From NCBI GenBank assembly GCA_963556065.3, contig CAUVYH020000016.1:43598-107597 (forward strand): 64,000 nucleotides of DNA, written 5' to 3'. The notes beneath the pieces are model-generated. The model was not told the origin of the DNA. It did not search any database and saw only the letters and a program-made list of their open reading frames with translations. Each line of letters starts with the position of its first letter. Position 1 is the first letter of the stretch. Positions 35,739-43,545 of this stretch are shown piece by piece. Position numbers and translations under genes: made by a program. Source of the stretch: JBAXTE01 sp963556065 (lineage in GTDB: Bacteria; Bacteroidota; Bacteroidia; Bacteroidales; WCHB1-69).

Positions 35739-37235
35739 CTAATTATTGGCATCTTTTAGAATTACATCATGAGCCCCGCCTTCTATTATGCTGGTTGATG
35801 ATACAAGTGTAATTCTCGCTTTTAATTTTAAATCGGCTATTGATGTTGCACCGCAACTACACATTGTCGATTTAATTTTCCCAAGCGAAACATCTAAATT
35901 GTCCTTTAATTTACCGGCATACGGAACATAACTATCAACCCCTTCTTCAAACTTAAGACTACCGCTTCCACCCATGTCATATCTTTCCCAATTTCGAGCA
36001 CGGTTAGAACCCTCTCCCCAATATTCTTTTACATAATTACCACCAACCATCAGCTTTTTTGTCGGGCTTTCATCAAAGCGGGCAAAGTATCTTCCCATCA
36101 TGATAAAATCCGATCCCATCGCCAATGCAAGAACCATGTGATAGTCCTGAACAATGCCCCCATCGGAACAAATCGGAACATACACCCCTGTTTTCTCAAA
36201 ATATTCATCACGAGCTTGTGCCACTTCAATAATTGCAGTTGCTTGTCCCCGGCCAATTCCTTTTTGCTCTCTTGTAATACAAATTGATCCTCCTCCAATC
36301 CCAACTTTTACAAAATCAGCTCCCGCTTGAGCCAAATACAAAAATCCTTCTTTATCAACCACATTACCGGCTCCAATTTTAACTGAATCTCCATATTTTT
36401 CTCTAACAAATTCTATCGTCTCTTTTTGCCATTCCGAAAAGCCGTCTGAAGAGTCAATACATAACACATCAACGCCGGCATCTACCAAAAGTGGAATACG
36501 TTCTCTATAATCCCTGGTGTTTATCCCTGCACCAACAATCAAGCTTTTGTTAGAGTCCAGCAACTCATTTGGGTTTTCTTTATGATTATCGTAATCTTTT
36601 CTAAAAACAAAATATTTCAACATTTGATTCTCGTCAATAACAGGAAGAGCATTGAGTTTGTTATCCCAAATAATGTCGTTAGCTTCATTTAAATCTATTC
36701 CGAACTTTCCTGTAATCAGCTTTGAAAAAGGAGTCATAAAGTCTTTAACCTTCTTATCCAAAGGATCTTTATTTATCCGATAGTCCCTGCTCATGACAAT
36801 CCCCATCAATTTACCATTTGACAGGCCATTATCGGTTATTCCAATTGTTGAGAATCCTGTTTTTTCTTTAAGATCAAGAACATCTTTTAATGTATGTTCC
36901 ATCGTTAAATTTGCATTGCTCACAACAAAACCGGCTTTAAATCTTTTCACTTTCATAACCATCTCCGCCTGCTTCTCTTTCGGTTGTGAACCGAAGATAA
37001 ACGATAACCCTCCATTCTTTGCTAACGCAATAGCCATGTTGTGGTCGGAAACGGATTGCATAATTGCAGATACAAATGGAGTATTCAACTCTATTTGGGA
37101 TTTTTGACCTTTTTTAAATTTTACCAACGGAGTCTTTAAACTAACTTTATCGGGATTGCAATCCTTTGTAGTTAAACCCGGTATTAGCAAATACTCGTTA
37201 AATGTCCTTGAAATATCATTAATTATGTGTGCCAT
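35739..37235 (-). CDS. guaB: Inosine-5'-monophosphate dehydrogenase
   Basis: It oxidises IMP to XMP with NAD+, the committed step of GMP synthesis. The 498-aa product has the (beta/alpha)8 barrel with an inserted CBS pair (about 105-215, MGIVMSRDYRINKDPLDKKV). The catalytic loop GGGSICITREQKG carries Cys319, and the flap NWERYDMGG carries Arg418-Tyr419. These fall at the same residue numbers as in the Tritrichomonas foetus enzyme, and the whole protein matches that clade closely (FNEYLLIPGLTTKDC, TPLVKFKKGQ) rather than the common bacterial GuaB. It ends in VSSTSIIEGGAHDV. It is monocistronic, with a TATATTTG box just upstream. Confidence 0.95.
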   Translation of the reverse strand: MAHIINDISRTFNEYLLIPGLTTKDCNPDKVSLKTPLVKFKKGQKSQIELNTPFVSAIMQSVSDHNMAIALAKNGGLSFIFGSQPKEKQAEMVMKVKRFKAGFVVSNANLTMEHTLKDVLDLKEKTGFSTIGITDNGLSNGKLMGIVMSRDYRINKDPLDKKVKDFMTPFSKLITGKFGIDLNEANDIIWDNKLNALPVIDENQMLKYFVFRKDYDNHKENPNELLDSNKSLIVGAGINTRDYRERIPLLVDAGVDVLCIDSSDGFSEWQKETIEFVREKYGDSVKIGAGNVVDKEGFLYLAQAGADFVKVGIGGGSICITREQKGIGRGQATAIIEVAQARDEYFEKTGVYVPICSDGGIVQDYHMVLALAMGSDFIMMGRYFARFDESPTKKLMVGGNYVKEYWGEGSNRARNWERYDMGGSGSLKFEEGVDSYVPYAGKLKDNLDVSLGKIKSTMCSCGATSIADLKLKARITLVSSTSIIEGGAHDVILKDANN

Positions 37236-37249
37236 TGTTTTTTTTCATG

Positions 37250-37257
37250 CAAATATA
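37250..37257 (-). promoter_or_regulatory. Candidate -7 box for guaB
   Basis: The minus strand reads TATATTTG only 15 bp before the ATG at 37235, so the leader would be very short. No clear -33 TTTG is seen. Confidence 0.3.
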
Positions 37258-37395
37258 CAAAAAACTTGTATGTATCTTTTTTCGAATTTTTTCGAAAAAT
37301 TGACATGATTCATAAATTCAGAATTACTTAAGCAAAAACAGTTAAAATTACCTACCGGAAAGCAATAAAAATTTGAGCAACTATTATCTCGATAA

Positions 37396-38118
37396 TTACG
37401 TATCGGCCAGTCCGAAAGACAATTCTGCAAACCGCTTAATTGCTGTTTTTTTTTGCGAATCGAGGGGGTATGAAATATTTTCTTTTAAATATCTTAAAGC
37501 TTCTGCATGTGTTACCGGTAAGTTTTTAGAGAAGCAGATCACAGATTCTTCGATGTGATTTACTCCAAACATCATTGTTTCATTTATTCGATCGGTGATC
37601 TCGCTACATAACTTTTTATTGGAAACCCAAACAGCAAAAGCAAAGGGCAATTTTTGAAAATTAAACCATTCGAGCGACAAGTCGTATCGAAAGCGATATT
37701 CTTTCGGAAGATTCGAAAATGTTTTATCTCCGATCATCACACAAGCATCTGCATTTTCGACAACTTCACGAGGCTTAATTTTCCAATAATGGGCCGCGAG
37801 TACCCTAAACAGCAGATTTGAGCTTCTCGAATCCAGATCGTAACCAATCGTATCTATTTCCAAAACCGGTTTTTTAGAAACCAGAATTACAGTCCTTACT
37901 TCACCCACCGCACCAATACAAAAATCGGAAACCAACTGCCAGTTAGGATGTTTGATATATGAAGCCACCGGCACCAGCCCGACATCAATCGTATCATTTT
38001 CTAATGCCTTTGCTATTTCCGACGGAACCAACATTTCTACTTGGAAATTTTCAGTCCGAGTTAATCCGTATTGAAATGGAAAAGAATTCAAGAAGCTTAC
38101 ATTCCCAATTTTTAGCAT
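37396..38118 (-). CDS. mqnA: Chorismate dehydratase MqnA (futalosine menaquinone pathway)
   Basis: MqnA turns chorismate into 3-[(1-carboxyvinyl)oxy]benzoate, the first step of the futalosine route to menaquinone. The 240-aa protein has a periplasmic-binding-like fold with the family start KIGNVSFLNSFPFQYGL, DVGLVPVASYI near 52, and the conserved DSRSSNLLFRVL near 112. I start at ATG 38118, because it lies one base after the tlpA-like stop and the protein then begins like the family; the frame is open for nine more codons. No other mqn gene is in the window. MqnD is an alternative, but the N terminus fits MqnA better. Confidence 0.85.
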   Translation of the reverse strand: MLKIGNVSFLNSFPFQYGLTRTENFQVEMLVPSEIAKALENDTIDVGLVPVASYIKHPNWQLVSDFCIGAVGEVRTVILVSKKPVLEIDTIGYDLDSRSSNLLFRVLAAHYWKIKPREVVENADACVMIGDKTFSNLPKEYRFRYDLSLEWFNFQKLPFAFAVWVSNKKLCSEITDRINETMMFGVNHIEESVICFSKNLPVTHAEALRYLKENISYPLDSQKKTAIKRFAELSFGLADT

Positions 38119-38119
38119 G

Positions 38120-39577
38120 CTATTTAACCTTAAAAAGTTCTTCATACCGGCGAATCATTTCCAGAATGTTTTCTGCCGGAATATTCTTGGCTATAATTCG
38201 CATTTTATCGTCGAAAACATAAATTGCAGGAGTTGCCATTATGTCAAAGACCATTGCATAATCAATATTTGCCTTTTCCCCGCCCACATTAATCCAGTCG
38301 AGGTTGTTGTCGCGAATATATTTTTTCCAACGATCCAAATCTTTGTCAAGCGAAACGGCATAAACAGAAACGCTCAGTGAATCCTTGTATTTATGATAAA
38401 AATCCAGCAGTTTCGGTGTTTCCACTGCGCAATGGGTACAATCGGGATCCCAAAACCACATAATGGTAAATTTTGTCCCCGTGAGATAATTCGAAAGCAA
38501 TGTACCCGTCGTGTCGGGCATGATGAGCTCGGGAATTTTAGCCCCGATAAGAATAGATTTAAGTTGAGCTGCACGTTGAGTGTAAATTCGCAGCATATTC
38601 TCGGACATCCACGGTGCATCGCCATTCATATAATATTCTTCAACAAGACGAACAAAAACAGCATCGTGCCCCACCACCGTGGATTTTTGGTAGCGATCGG
38701 TCAACCACGTGAGCATATATCTGAACATTTCCTTGGATGAGCGGGTTTTAAGCAAAAATGTATCAATTTCCACAGAAATGGAATCGGGATGTTGATGGAT
38801 TAGTTCATCAAAAAAAACTGTAATTTTATTTCCGAAGACCGGTGTTCGCACCATCCTCGCATCCGTTAAATCAATATTATCCCAATAATGATTTTTATAA
38901 TAGTGCCAGCCCCATGTAGAATCTTTAGAGCCATCGGCAAGTGTTGGAAGAGGAGGCATTTCTATATCTCGATTCATTTTCAGAATTTTTGCAAAAAATT
39001 CTTTCGGATGATTTTTAATGAAAGAGGTTGTGTATTCATTTACCCTGTTAATTTTTTGAACATAATCGGTGTATTGTTTATTAAATAATTCCTGATTCTT
39101 AGTTTCCTGGGCATAATCCAGCACCTTTTCTATTTCCCTAACCGAGTCCTGTCTTATTGTGAGCCCCTTTAAGTAATCAAAAAACAGTTGAGTTTCGGGA
39201 GAATTTCTAACAATAATGGTTTTTATCGTATTTACGGTATCCGCCTCCACCGAAAATCGCTGCGATTTATCAATAATCAATTCAAAAAGCTGCATACGTC
39301 GTTGATTTACCACAAGATAAACTCCGGAAGGGAGCAACGTATCGGCACTGAAAACAAAATAATTACGACGAGACGAAGTGGTAATTGCAGAGTCGATCTT
39401 AACTCTCCTATCACCATAATAACTCACCAGATAAAACAAGGTATCCTGAGGAGTTCCTTTAAGCTTAACCTCAATCTGATATCCTTTAGGAACATTAGGA
39501 GATGCTTTTTTTTGAGCGCTCCCTGAAAAGACTAATGCAATTAAAAAAATTGACAATAACAAGGTCCGTAAATTCAT
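38120..39577 (-). CDS. Exported thioredoxin-like (TlpA/ResA-type) protein
   Basis: The 485-aa product has a signal peptide (LLLSIFLIALVFSGSA, cut before QKKAS). A DUF4369-like beta domain covers about 35-140 (YQIEVKLKGTPQDTLFYLV), a helical DUF5106-like middle covers about 150-340, and a C-terminal thioredoxin fold from about 345 has the redox motif CTHC in WFWDPDCTHCAVETPKLL. It probably reduces or exchanges disulfides or haem-protein thiols in the periplasm. The layout is common in Bacteroidota. It is followed directly by mqnA, which suggests a link to respiratory-chain building; the link is by position only. Confidence 0.87.
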   Translation of the reverse strand: MNLRTLLLSIFLIALVFSGSAQKKASPNVPKGYQIEVKLKGTPQDTLFYLVSYYGDRRVKIDSAITTSSRRNYFVFSADTLLPSGVYLVVNQRRMQLFELIIDKSQRFSVEADTVNTIKTIIVRNSPETQLFFDYLKGLTIRQDSVREIEKVLDYAQETKNQELFNKQYTDYVQKINRVNEYTTSFIKNHPKEFFAKILKMNRDIEMPPLPTLADGSKDSTWGWHYYKNHYWDNIDLTDARMVRTPVFGNKITVFFDELIHQHPDSISVEIDTFLLKTRSSKEMFRYMLTWLTDRYQKSTVVGHDAVFVRLVEEYYMNGDAPWMSENMLRIYTQRAAQLKSILIGAKIPELIMPDTTGTLLSNYLTGTKFTIMWFWDPDCTHCAVETPKLLDFYHKYKDSLSVSVYAVSLDKDLDRWKKYIRDNNLDWINVGGEKANIDYAMVFDIMATPAIYVFDDKMRIIAKNIPAENILEMIRRYEELFKVK

Positions 39578-39633
39578 CGATTATGATATTTATTTTTATG
39601 ATTATTTCTTTATTATATTTGAAAAATAGCGAA

Positions 39634-40104
39634 TTACAAATTTACAAGTTTTTTAAGTTCGAGAAGATAATCCGATTTTCCTTCATCCGATTCGGAGGGT
39701 GCCCATGGGGCAAATATTTTATCATTTTTTACATCATAAGGACCGTCTTTAATTTCAAAATAAACAGTCCCCGGTTCGTTACAAATGATTGTATGCCAAA
39801 CACCTGCTTCTATTTCGGCAATGCGCTGCAAAGATTTTTCCGATAGTGTTACTGTTGAATTAAACTCTCCGTTGTCATCAAAAACAATCAATGACACAGA
39901 GCCGCGAACAGGGATAAATAACTCCCGCTTATCGGGATTCTGATGTTTATGCGGTTGAATATAAGTATCCGGCTCTAATGCATTCAACATCCGCTGTATA
40001 GGATCTTTTGTCTCCTGATGGAGATTATAGTTTTTACGGAGTCTTTCCATAGATTTAGCCTCTTGGGATAGTTTATCAAGCAAAAAGGCATCTACAATTT
40101 TCAT
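39634..40104 (-). CDS. WbuC-family cupin metalloprotein
   Basis: This 156-aa protein resembles WbuC, a small cupin often found in polysaccharide gene clusters. The cupin metal motif is PHKHQNPDKRELFIPVRGSV (two His and one Glu), and the second motif is GVWHTIICNEPGTVYFEIK (third His). The C-terminal end with FAPWAPSESDEG matches the family. The bound metal and substrate are unknown. It lies between the PorE-like gene (11 bp) and the TlpA-like gene (56 bp) on the same strand, away from any glycan cluster. Confidence 0.85.
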   Translation of the reverse strand: MKIVDAFLLDKLSQEAKSMERLRKNYNLHQETKDPIQRMLNALEPDTYIQPHKHQNPDKRELFIPVRGSVSLIVFDDNGEFNSTVTLSEKSLQRIAEIEAGVWHTIICNEPGTVYFEIKDGPYDVKNDKIFAPWAPSESDEGKSDYLLELKKLVNL

Positions 40105-40115
40105 AAAAGCAATAG

Positions 40116-42068
40116 TTAAAATCCGATAACTTTAAATTCGGTACGTCTGTTTAACGCTCTGCCTTCTTCGTTATCATTGGTGGCAATCGGTGCCGACATC
40201 CCATACCCTTTACATGTTAATCTGGATTTATCAACTCCATGATTTACCAGATAAAGCATGACCGCATTTGATCTGTTTTGCGACAAAGTAATATTATGCT
40301 CTTTACTCCCTTGATTATCGGTGTGTCCACCAACTTCAATCTTTATACGGCTGTTTTTTTTAAGCAATTCCACCAATCGGTCCAGCTCAATTTTCGACTC
40401 ATCTTTCAAAACATACTTATCGGTATCGAAAAATACATTTTTAAGCACCACCGTCTCTCCGATTTTGAAAGTTTTAAGCGGAACATCTTTCACAAATGGA
40501 TGCATTTTATCATGGATTCCTTTCAAGGCAAAATGATCGGAATAAAAAAGATAATCGGAATGGCTAACATTAAGCAAATAGTCGTGATCTGTAGGCAGGC
40601 ATATTAAAAAATTACCTGTAGTAGCATCTGAAGTTGTTTTCACAAAAGTATTTCCTGTCGCCAAATCAATAAGTTCGACATCCGCTTCGAGCGGGTTCTT
40701 AGTGTTTTCGTCAAAAACAAAACCTTTAAAGTAGGTAACTGCATCCGGTTTTATCTGATCGTCGAGTTCAAACCAATACAGATCGAGTCCTCCAAAACCA
40801 CCCTCCTTTGATGACGAAAGATATCCTTTATCTCCCGCAGCATTTACCACTAAATTAAGTTCATCATTCGGTGTATTGATCGGATAACCGATATTTTTAG
40901 GCGTTCCCCATTTTCCTGTAGAATCAATACGACTGATAAACAAATCCTTACCTCCAAACCCCTGATGTCCGGTACTGGCAAAGTAGAGTGTACGATTATC
41001 GGGGTGTATAAATGGAGAAACTTCCTCTCCCTGCGTATTGATTGTTTTTCCAAGATTTTCGGGACGAGAGAACTCTCCTTCGCTCAACATCGTTGTTTTC
41101 CAAATATCAGCACCGCCAATAGAACCATATCGGTTGCTCACAAAGTAAATAGTTTTACCGTCGGATGAGAATGTAGGCTGAGACTCCCATGCTTCACTGT
41201 TCACCGGACGTCCCAAGTTACGGGGAGAAGTCCATTGGTCTCCAATACGTTTTGACCAATATAAATCGCAGCTACCCAACCCGTCTTCACGATTACAAAT
41301 CGTAAAAATCAAATATTTCCCATCGGGAGAAACACATTGTGCACCTTCGTTATAATGGGAATTAATTCCTTTCATAAAATACCGAGGTTTCCAGTTATCA
41401 GCTGAATCTTTTTCCGAACAATAAAAATCTTCTTCGGTAGAACAATCTCTACAGGCAGTTTGCCGATCGCGAGGGCGTCTTACCGTATAAACCAAAACCG
41501 ATTCATCTGCAGTTATAGCAGGCAAATATTCATCGGTAGTATCATTAATATTCGGCCCCATGTTTATCGGATTATATTTTACCGGGTGATTCATCATCTC
41601 CACTGCATAATAAGCTTCTTCAAGATAATCCTTTACCATTTTCACCCGGCCCGGGTTGGCTTTTGGATGCTGGAGATAGGCGTTAAAATGATCTACCGCC
41701 TCTCGATATTTTTCACACTGGAGCTCCTGCAAGCCAATTAAATAAAGCAATGGAGGATAATAATCGGGATCGATGCTCAACGCTTTATAGTACGATTCGA
41801 GTGCCGGTTTACAGCTACTCATATACATAAAGCAATCGCCACGCACCACCCATGCATCAATAAACTCAGGGTCGATGGATATGGCTGCATCTAGAAAAAT
41901 TATTGCATCCTGAAAACTTCGCTCTTCTACAGATTTTATAGCCTTTTCGTACTGTTTTTTTGCTTTCGACGATTTGGTTCTCAGCGATTTTCCGGACGGT
42001 TGTCCGATAAGCTGCAACCCGAATAATAATAAAAATAAGATATATATATATTTTCCAATACGATTCAT
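40116..42068 (-). CDS. OmpA-family protein with TPR and WD40-like repeats (PorE-like)
   Basis: The 650-aa product has a signal peptide (YIYILFLLLFGLQLIG), tetratricopeptide repeats (about 30-150), PD40 beta-propeller blades (about 185-440, with SPDGKYLIFT, SSDGKTIYFVSNR, HPDNRTLYFASTG), a carboxypeptidase-regulatory domain (about 445-530) and a C-terminal OmpA peptidoglycan-binding domain (VEVGGHTDNQG, QNRSNAVMLYLV). This order equals that of PorE of the type 9 secretion machine and also of other OmpA/WD40 proteins in the phylum. T9SS cargo in the same window favours the PorE role. It follows queE by 23 bp and precedes the cupin gene by 11 bp. Confidence 0.85.
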   Translation of the reverse strand: MNRIGKYIYILFLLLFGLQLIGQPSGKSLRTKSSKAKKQYEKAIKSVEERSFQDAIIFLDAAISIDPEFIDAWVVRGDCFMYMSSCKPALESYYKALSIDPDYYPPLLYLIGLQELQCEKYREAVDHFNAYLQHPKANPGRVKMVKDYLEEAYYAVEMMNHPVKYNPINMGPNINDTTDEYLPAITADESVLVYTVRRPRDRQTACRDCSTEEDFYCSEKDSADNWKPRYFMKGINSHYNEGAQCVSPDGKYLIFTICNREDGLGSCDLYWSKRIGDQWTSPRNLGRPVNSEAWESQPTFSSDGKTIYFVSNRYGSIGGADIWKTTMLSEGEFSRPENLGKTINTQGEEVSPFIHPDNRTLYFASTGHQGFGGKDLFISRIDSTGKWGTPKNIGYPINTPNDELNLVVNAAGDKGYLSSSKEGGFGGLDLYWFELDDQIKPDAVTYFKGFVFDENTKNPLEADVELIDLATGNTFVKTTSDATTGNFLICLPTDHDYLLNVSHSDYLFYSDHFALKGIHDKMHPFVKDVPLKTFKIGETVVLKNVFFDTDKYVLKDESKIELDRLVELLKKNSRIKIEVGGHTDNQGSKEHNITLSQNRSNAVMLYLVNHGVDKSRLTCKGYGMSAPIATNDNEEGRALNRRTEFKVIGF

Positions 42069-42091
42069 TACCTAAAGATTAATTTTACTGA

Positions 42092-42715
42092 TTAAGGAAT
42101 ATGCATGTATTTATGACTTTGTAATGATATTTGCCATTTGGGATGTTCTAAAATGTATTCTATAATTTTCGGCATCATTACGTTAACTTTACTCCATTCC
42201 GGCTGCAAATAAAGGAAGCAGTCGGAACGAACCTTCGGAGCATTTTCTTCGGCCCATTCAAAATCCGACTCATCAGACACAATAACTTTAAGTTCGTATG
42301 CTTTAATTATCTCGGAAGCCAATGGTGGACTGTTTTTTTTAGGAGAGACACAAATCCAATCCCACATTCCGGTAATTATCTCCGATCCGGATGTTTCCAA
42401 AAAGGTTTCAAAACCCAGCCGTTTTAACCCGGAAGTAAGATAAGTTAAGTTATATAGTGCAGGCTCGCCACCGGTAATTACTACAGCTTTTGCTTTTACA
42501 GTCTGTGCATTTTTTATAACCTGATCCACGTTTACCAATTCATGATTTTCCGCATTCCAAGATTCCTTAACATCACACCAGTAACAGCCCACATCGCAAC
42601 CGCCAACTCTTATAAAATAAGCAGCTTTGCCGGTATTTCTTCCTTCCCCCTGTAAAGAATAGAATTCCTCCATAATCGGCAACATTTTGCCTTGTTCCAA
42701 CAGTCTTTTTTCCAT
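42092..42715 (-). CDS. queE: 7-carboxy-7-deazaguanine synthase (radical SAM)
   Basis: QueE converts 6-carboxy-tetrahydropterin into 7-carboxy-7-deazaguanine for queuosine tRNA modification. The 207-aa protein begins with the substrate loop EEFYSLQGEGRNTGKAAYFI. The radical SAM cluster motif follows with the QueE-type spacing CDVGCYWCDVKESW (CxxxCxxC), then VVITGGEPALYN. The SPKKNSPP segment is typical of the family. No other queuosine genes are adjacent, and it seems to head the operon with the PorE-like, cupin, TlpA-like and mqnA genes. Confidence 0.93.
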   Translation of the reverse strand: MEKRLLEQGKMLPIMEEFYSLQGEGRNTGKAAYFIRVGGCDVGCYWCDVKESWNAENHELVNVDQVIKNAQTVKAKAVVITGGEPALYNLTYLTSGLKRLGFETFLETSGSEIITGMWDWICVSPKKNSPPLASEIIKAYELKVIVSDESDFEWAEENAPKVRSDCFLYLQPEWSKVNVMMPKIIEYILEHPKWQISLQSHKYMHIP

Positions 42716-42775
42716 TTTATCTTATTTTGTTCACCATTCCTTGTTTAAATCAAGGACAAGCAAACATTACCCTGA

Positions 42776-42783
42776 CAAAAGTA
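42776..42783 (-). promoter_or_regulatory. Candidate -7 box for queE operon
   Basis: The minus strand reads TACTTTTG, matching TAnnTTTG, 60 bp before the queE ATG. The -33 partner is unclear. Confidence 0.35.
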
Positions 42784-42936
42784 ATAAAAAAAGTGGCTAA
42801 AACCATTGATTCAAAAAACTATCACGGTTACTCGTAAAAAAAATTTAAAAATTTATCAAAAAAAATGCACAAGTTAATGTTCTTTTTTATACATTAGCTA
42901 AATATTTAGGGTTTTTTTCAATATAGGGGAAAAAAA

Positions 42937-43533
42937 ATGAAACGCAAAATAGCATTTAAGTTTCTTATTATCAGTTGGTTGATGTGCCAATCGTTAGCAT
43001 ATTCTCAGTCTTTAGACACATCCTTTGCTAAAAACCATCAAATAACCAACAACAGCGGAAAATATAAAGACAGCATAATAAAACAAGAATGGTCTCCAAA
43101 TAGCATTCCCGATTCATTGCTTTTTGATGGAATTCAGAAATACACTTTTCCCAACACTCATTTAACGTTAATTCCACCAAAAACATACAGAGCCGACAAT
43201 CGAGGAAACATTATTCACGATTGGACCGGTTCGTCTATTCAATGTACAATTGTTAATTCCGGTTATTCTTCACTTTTAAAAACAATACACAAGGAAACCT
43301 TTGAGAAGCAGGGGTTTAAATACATCAATCAAGAAACACTTTCCACGCGTTTAAACAAAGAGGGTACAATATTTTTGATTGGATTTACTTTAAATGGCAT
43401 TGAATATGAACGAATTACATTTTTTATCGGGAATAATACTGAAACTGCATGGCTAAGCATTAATTATCCTGTCATGATGAAATCGCTTTTGTTTGAAACG
43501 ATTGAAAATTGTTTAACCACAATTGAATTTTAA
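42937..43533 (+). CDS. Exported protein of unknown function
   Basis: I do not recognise this 198-aa protein. It has a signal peptide (FLIISWLMCQSLAYS, cut before QSLDT) and a mixed alpha/beta body with PNTHLTLIPPKTY near 75 and a C-terminal segment SINYPVMMKSLLFETIENC. No membrane helix or T9SS domain follows the signal, so it should be periplasmic. It ends 12 bp before the gene for the large T9SS type B protein and is probably co-transcribed with it, so it may assist its export or folding; that is positional inference only. Confidence 0.72.
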   Translation: MKRKIAFKFLIISWLMCQSLAYSQSLDTSFAKNHQITNNSGKYKDSIIKQEWSPNSIPDSLLFDGIQKYTFPNTHLTLIPPKTYRADNRGNIIHDWTGSSIQCTIVNSGYSSLLKTIHKETFEKQGFKYINQETLSTRLNKEGTIFLIGFTLNGIEYERITFFIGNNTETAWLSINYPVMMKSLLFETIENCLTTIEF

Positions 43534-43545
43534 CATCTGTCAACT

